Source: Rhodobacteraceae bacterium REDSEA-S34_B6
GTDB lineage: Bacteria; Pseudomonadota; Alphaproteobacteria; Rhodobacterales; Rhodobacteraceae
NCBI GenBank assembly: GCA_001627925.1
Contig: LUQC01000040.1
Span: 23,090-87,089 of the forward strand
Length of the DNA stretch: 64,000 nt
Reading direction: 5' to 3'
Part shown: one piece after another, positions 63,742 through 64,000 of the stretch
Numbering within the stretch: the first letter of the stretch is position 1
Layout: the number at the start of each line of letters is the position of its first letter
The notes under the pieces: model-generated
Database searches by the model: none
Told to the model about the DNA's origin: nothing
What the model saw: the letters and a program-made list of their open reading frames with translations, nothing else
Made by a program: the position numbers and the translations under genes

Positions 63742-64000
63742 TTGCGCAATTTAATTATACTTCTCATTTTCTTAAAATTCTCCGTTGGGTATGCTTTCGC
63801 GCAAGTAAACCAAAGTAAAATCACACAAGGCGATGCGATATGTATAGAATCGAATAGCATCCCGGATCACAAAGTAGGGAAATTTCCTAACCGTGCGAAC
63901 CCACATAGCATCAGAGAACAAAGGATCAAATTGTGTGTCTCAAGTAACCCTAAGAAAAATTCCAAACCACAATTCATCAAAGGGACAATAGGGATAGCAT
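63742..64000 (+). CDS. Secreted YHYH-domain protein, 5' part (3' end outside window)
   Basis: The first 86 codons of a frame that runs off the window. A signal peptide begins at a TTG start (RNLIILLIFLKFSVGYAFAQ, cleavage near AFA|Q) with GGAAC 7 bp upstream; no in-frame ATG or GTG lies between the preceding TGA (63712-63714) and the TTG. The mature part has IPDHKVGKFPNRANPHSIREQ, which resembles the conserved IPxHxxGxFPNxxNPxxIxxQ block of YHYH-domain proteins, and then GTIGIA. These are mostly secreted proteins of unknown function, frequent in marine bacteria. It would be the first cargo gene of the putative element. Confidence 0.6.
   Translation, partial: MRNLIILLIFLKFSVGYAFAQVNQSKITQGDAICIESNSIPDHKVGKFPNRANPHSIREQRIKLCVSSNPKKNSKPQFIKGTIGIA

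Larger units (their letters stand above)
63382..64000 (+). mobile_element. Probable left edge of an integrated element that continues beyond the window
   Basis: Three signals coincide: a tRNA-Asp-like 3' remnant, a set of phased short direct repeats, and an isolated gene for a secreted YHYH-type protein without housekeeping context. In such insertions the intact tRNA lies at one end and the 3' remnant at the other; the minus-strand orientation of the remnant puts the element to its right and the chromosome to its left. No integrase gene is inside the window. This is an inference. Confidence 0.35.

Noticed and set aside
63675..63860. 61-codon minus-strand frame opposite the YHYH gene
   Set aside because: The plus strand has a signal peptide and family motif starting from a TTG with a ribosome-binding-like site; the minus frame shows nothing recognisable.

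Overview
The window looks like a piece of the main chromosome of a low-GC alphaproteobacterium close to the marine Rhodobacterales (Roseobacter group). The evidence is gene order and protein style. The block yceD-rpmF-plsX-fabH-ihfA-merR, followed by a tRNA-Pro/dcd junction, is typical of that group, as are scpA/scpB-SPOR-argS-dgt, MoxR/small membrane protein/VWA/M48, a lipoyl-bearing PDH E1 beta subunit, the ALAS form of HemA, and a DksA that keeps only one of the four zinc cysteines. The DNA is clearly AT-rich. Almost everything is housekeeping: I see no CRISPR array, insertion sequence, rRNA or complete tRNA gene.

Layout: 1-3.8 kb carries glmU (3' part)-glmS and the ribosomal operon rpsF-rpsR-rplI with a good terminator. 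4-6.3 kb is ilvI-ilvH. 6.4-8.9 kb is a small accessory block (Rieske oxygenase, 77-aa protein, AbrB-type membrane protein). 9-12 kb (minus) has uup, an OlsB-like acyltransferase and bamE. 12.1-17.3 kb (plus) is the lipid/ribosome cluster ending in dcd. 17.3-22.9 kb (minus) is scpB-scpA-SPOR-argS-dgt. 23-28.8 kb has an Fe-S carrier, xthA, an FAD monooxygenase, dksA and the MoxR/VWA/M48 group. 28.9-37.5 kb is central carbon metabolism (zwf-pgl-pgi, pgk, fba) with tyrS and two cyclophilins. 37.6-41.7 kb is an FtsB-like protein and pdhA-pdhB-pdhC. 41.7-55.1 kb (minus) is cysE, the mltG-fabF-acpP-fabG-fabD fatty-acid block, an amidase, prfB, PBP1A, an AmiC-type amidase and an aminotransferase. 55.3-61.4 kb is a DsbA-like protein, a hydrolase, hemA, a split RodZ-like gene, ispG and dgkA. 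61.4-64 kb is accessory.

The genes supply building blocks for envelope and growth: UDP-GlcNAc (glmS/glmU), fatty acids and phosphatidate (acpP, fabD/F/G/H, plsX), peptidoglycan assembly and trimming (PBP1A, MltG, AmiC, RodZ-like), isoprenoids (ispG), heme (hemA), and acetyl-CoA from sugars (zwf-pgl-pgi, pgk, fba, pdhABC). Candidate operators link the carbon genes. A LacI-like TAGCGCTAAC box lies upstream of both zwf and fba, and a perfect 28-bp palindrome lies just upstream of pdhA.

Two things stand out. First, at least four loci that should be intact are broken: glmS lacks about 25-30 residues at its domain junction, a tRNA-Pro gene is cut in half and fused to a 5'-truncated dcd, the VWA gene has a stop plus a frameshift, and a RodZ-like gene is split. 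This is either real erosion or an assembly/sequencing problem. Second, the right end looks like the edge of an integrated element. A 23-nt tRNA-Asp-like 3' end (minus strand, 63382-63404) is followed by phased 10-11 bp direct repeats and then by the start of a secreted YHYH-domain protein that runs off the window. The orientation predicts that the element extends to the right and ends at an intact tRNA-Asp gene.
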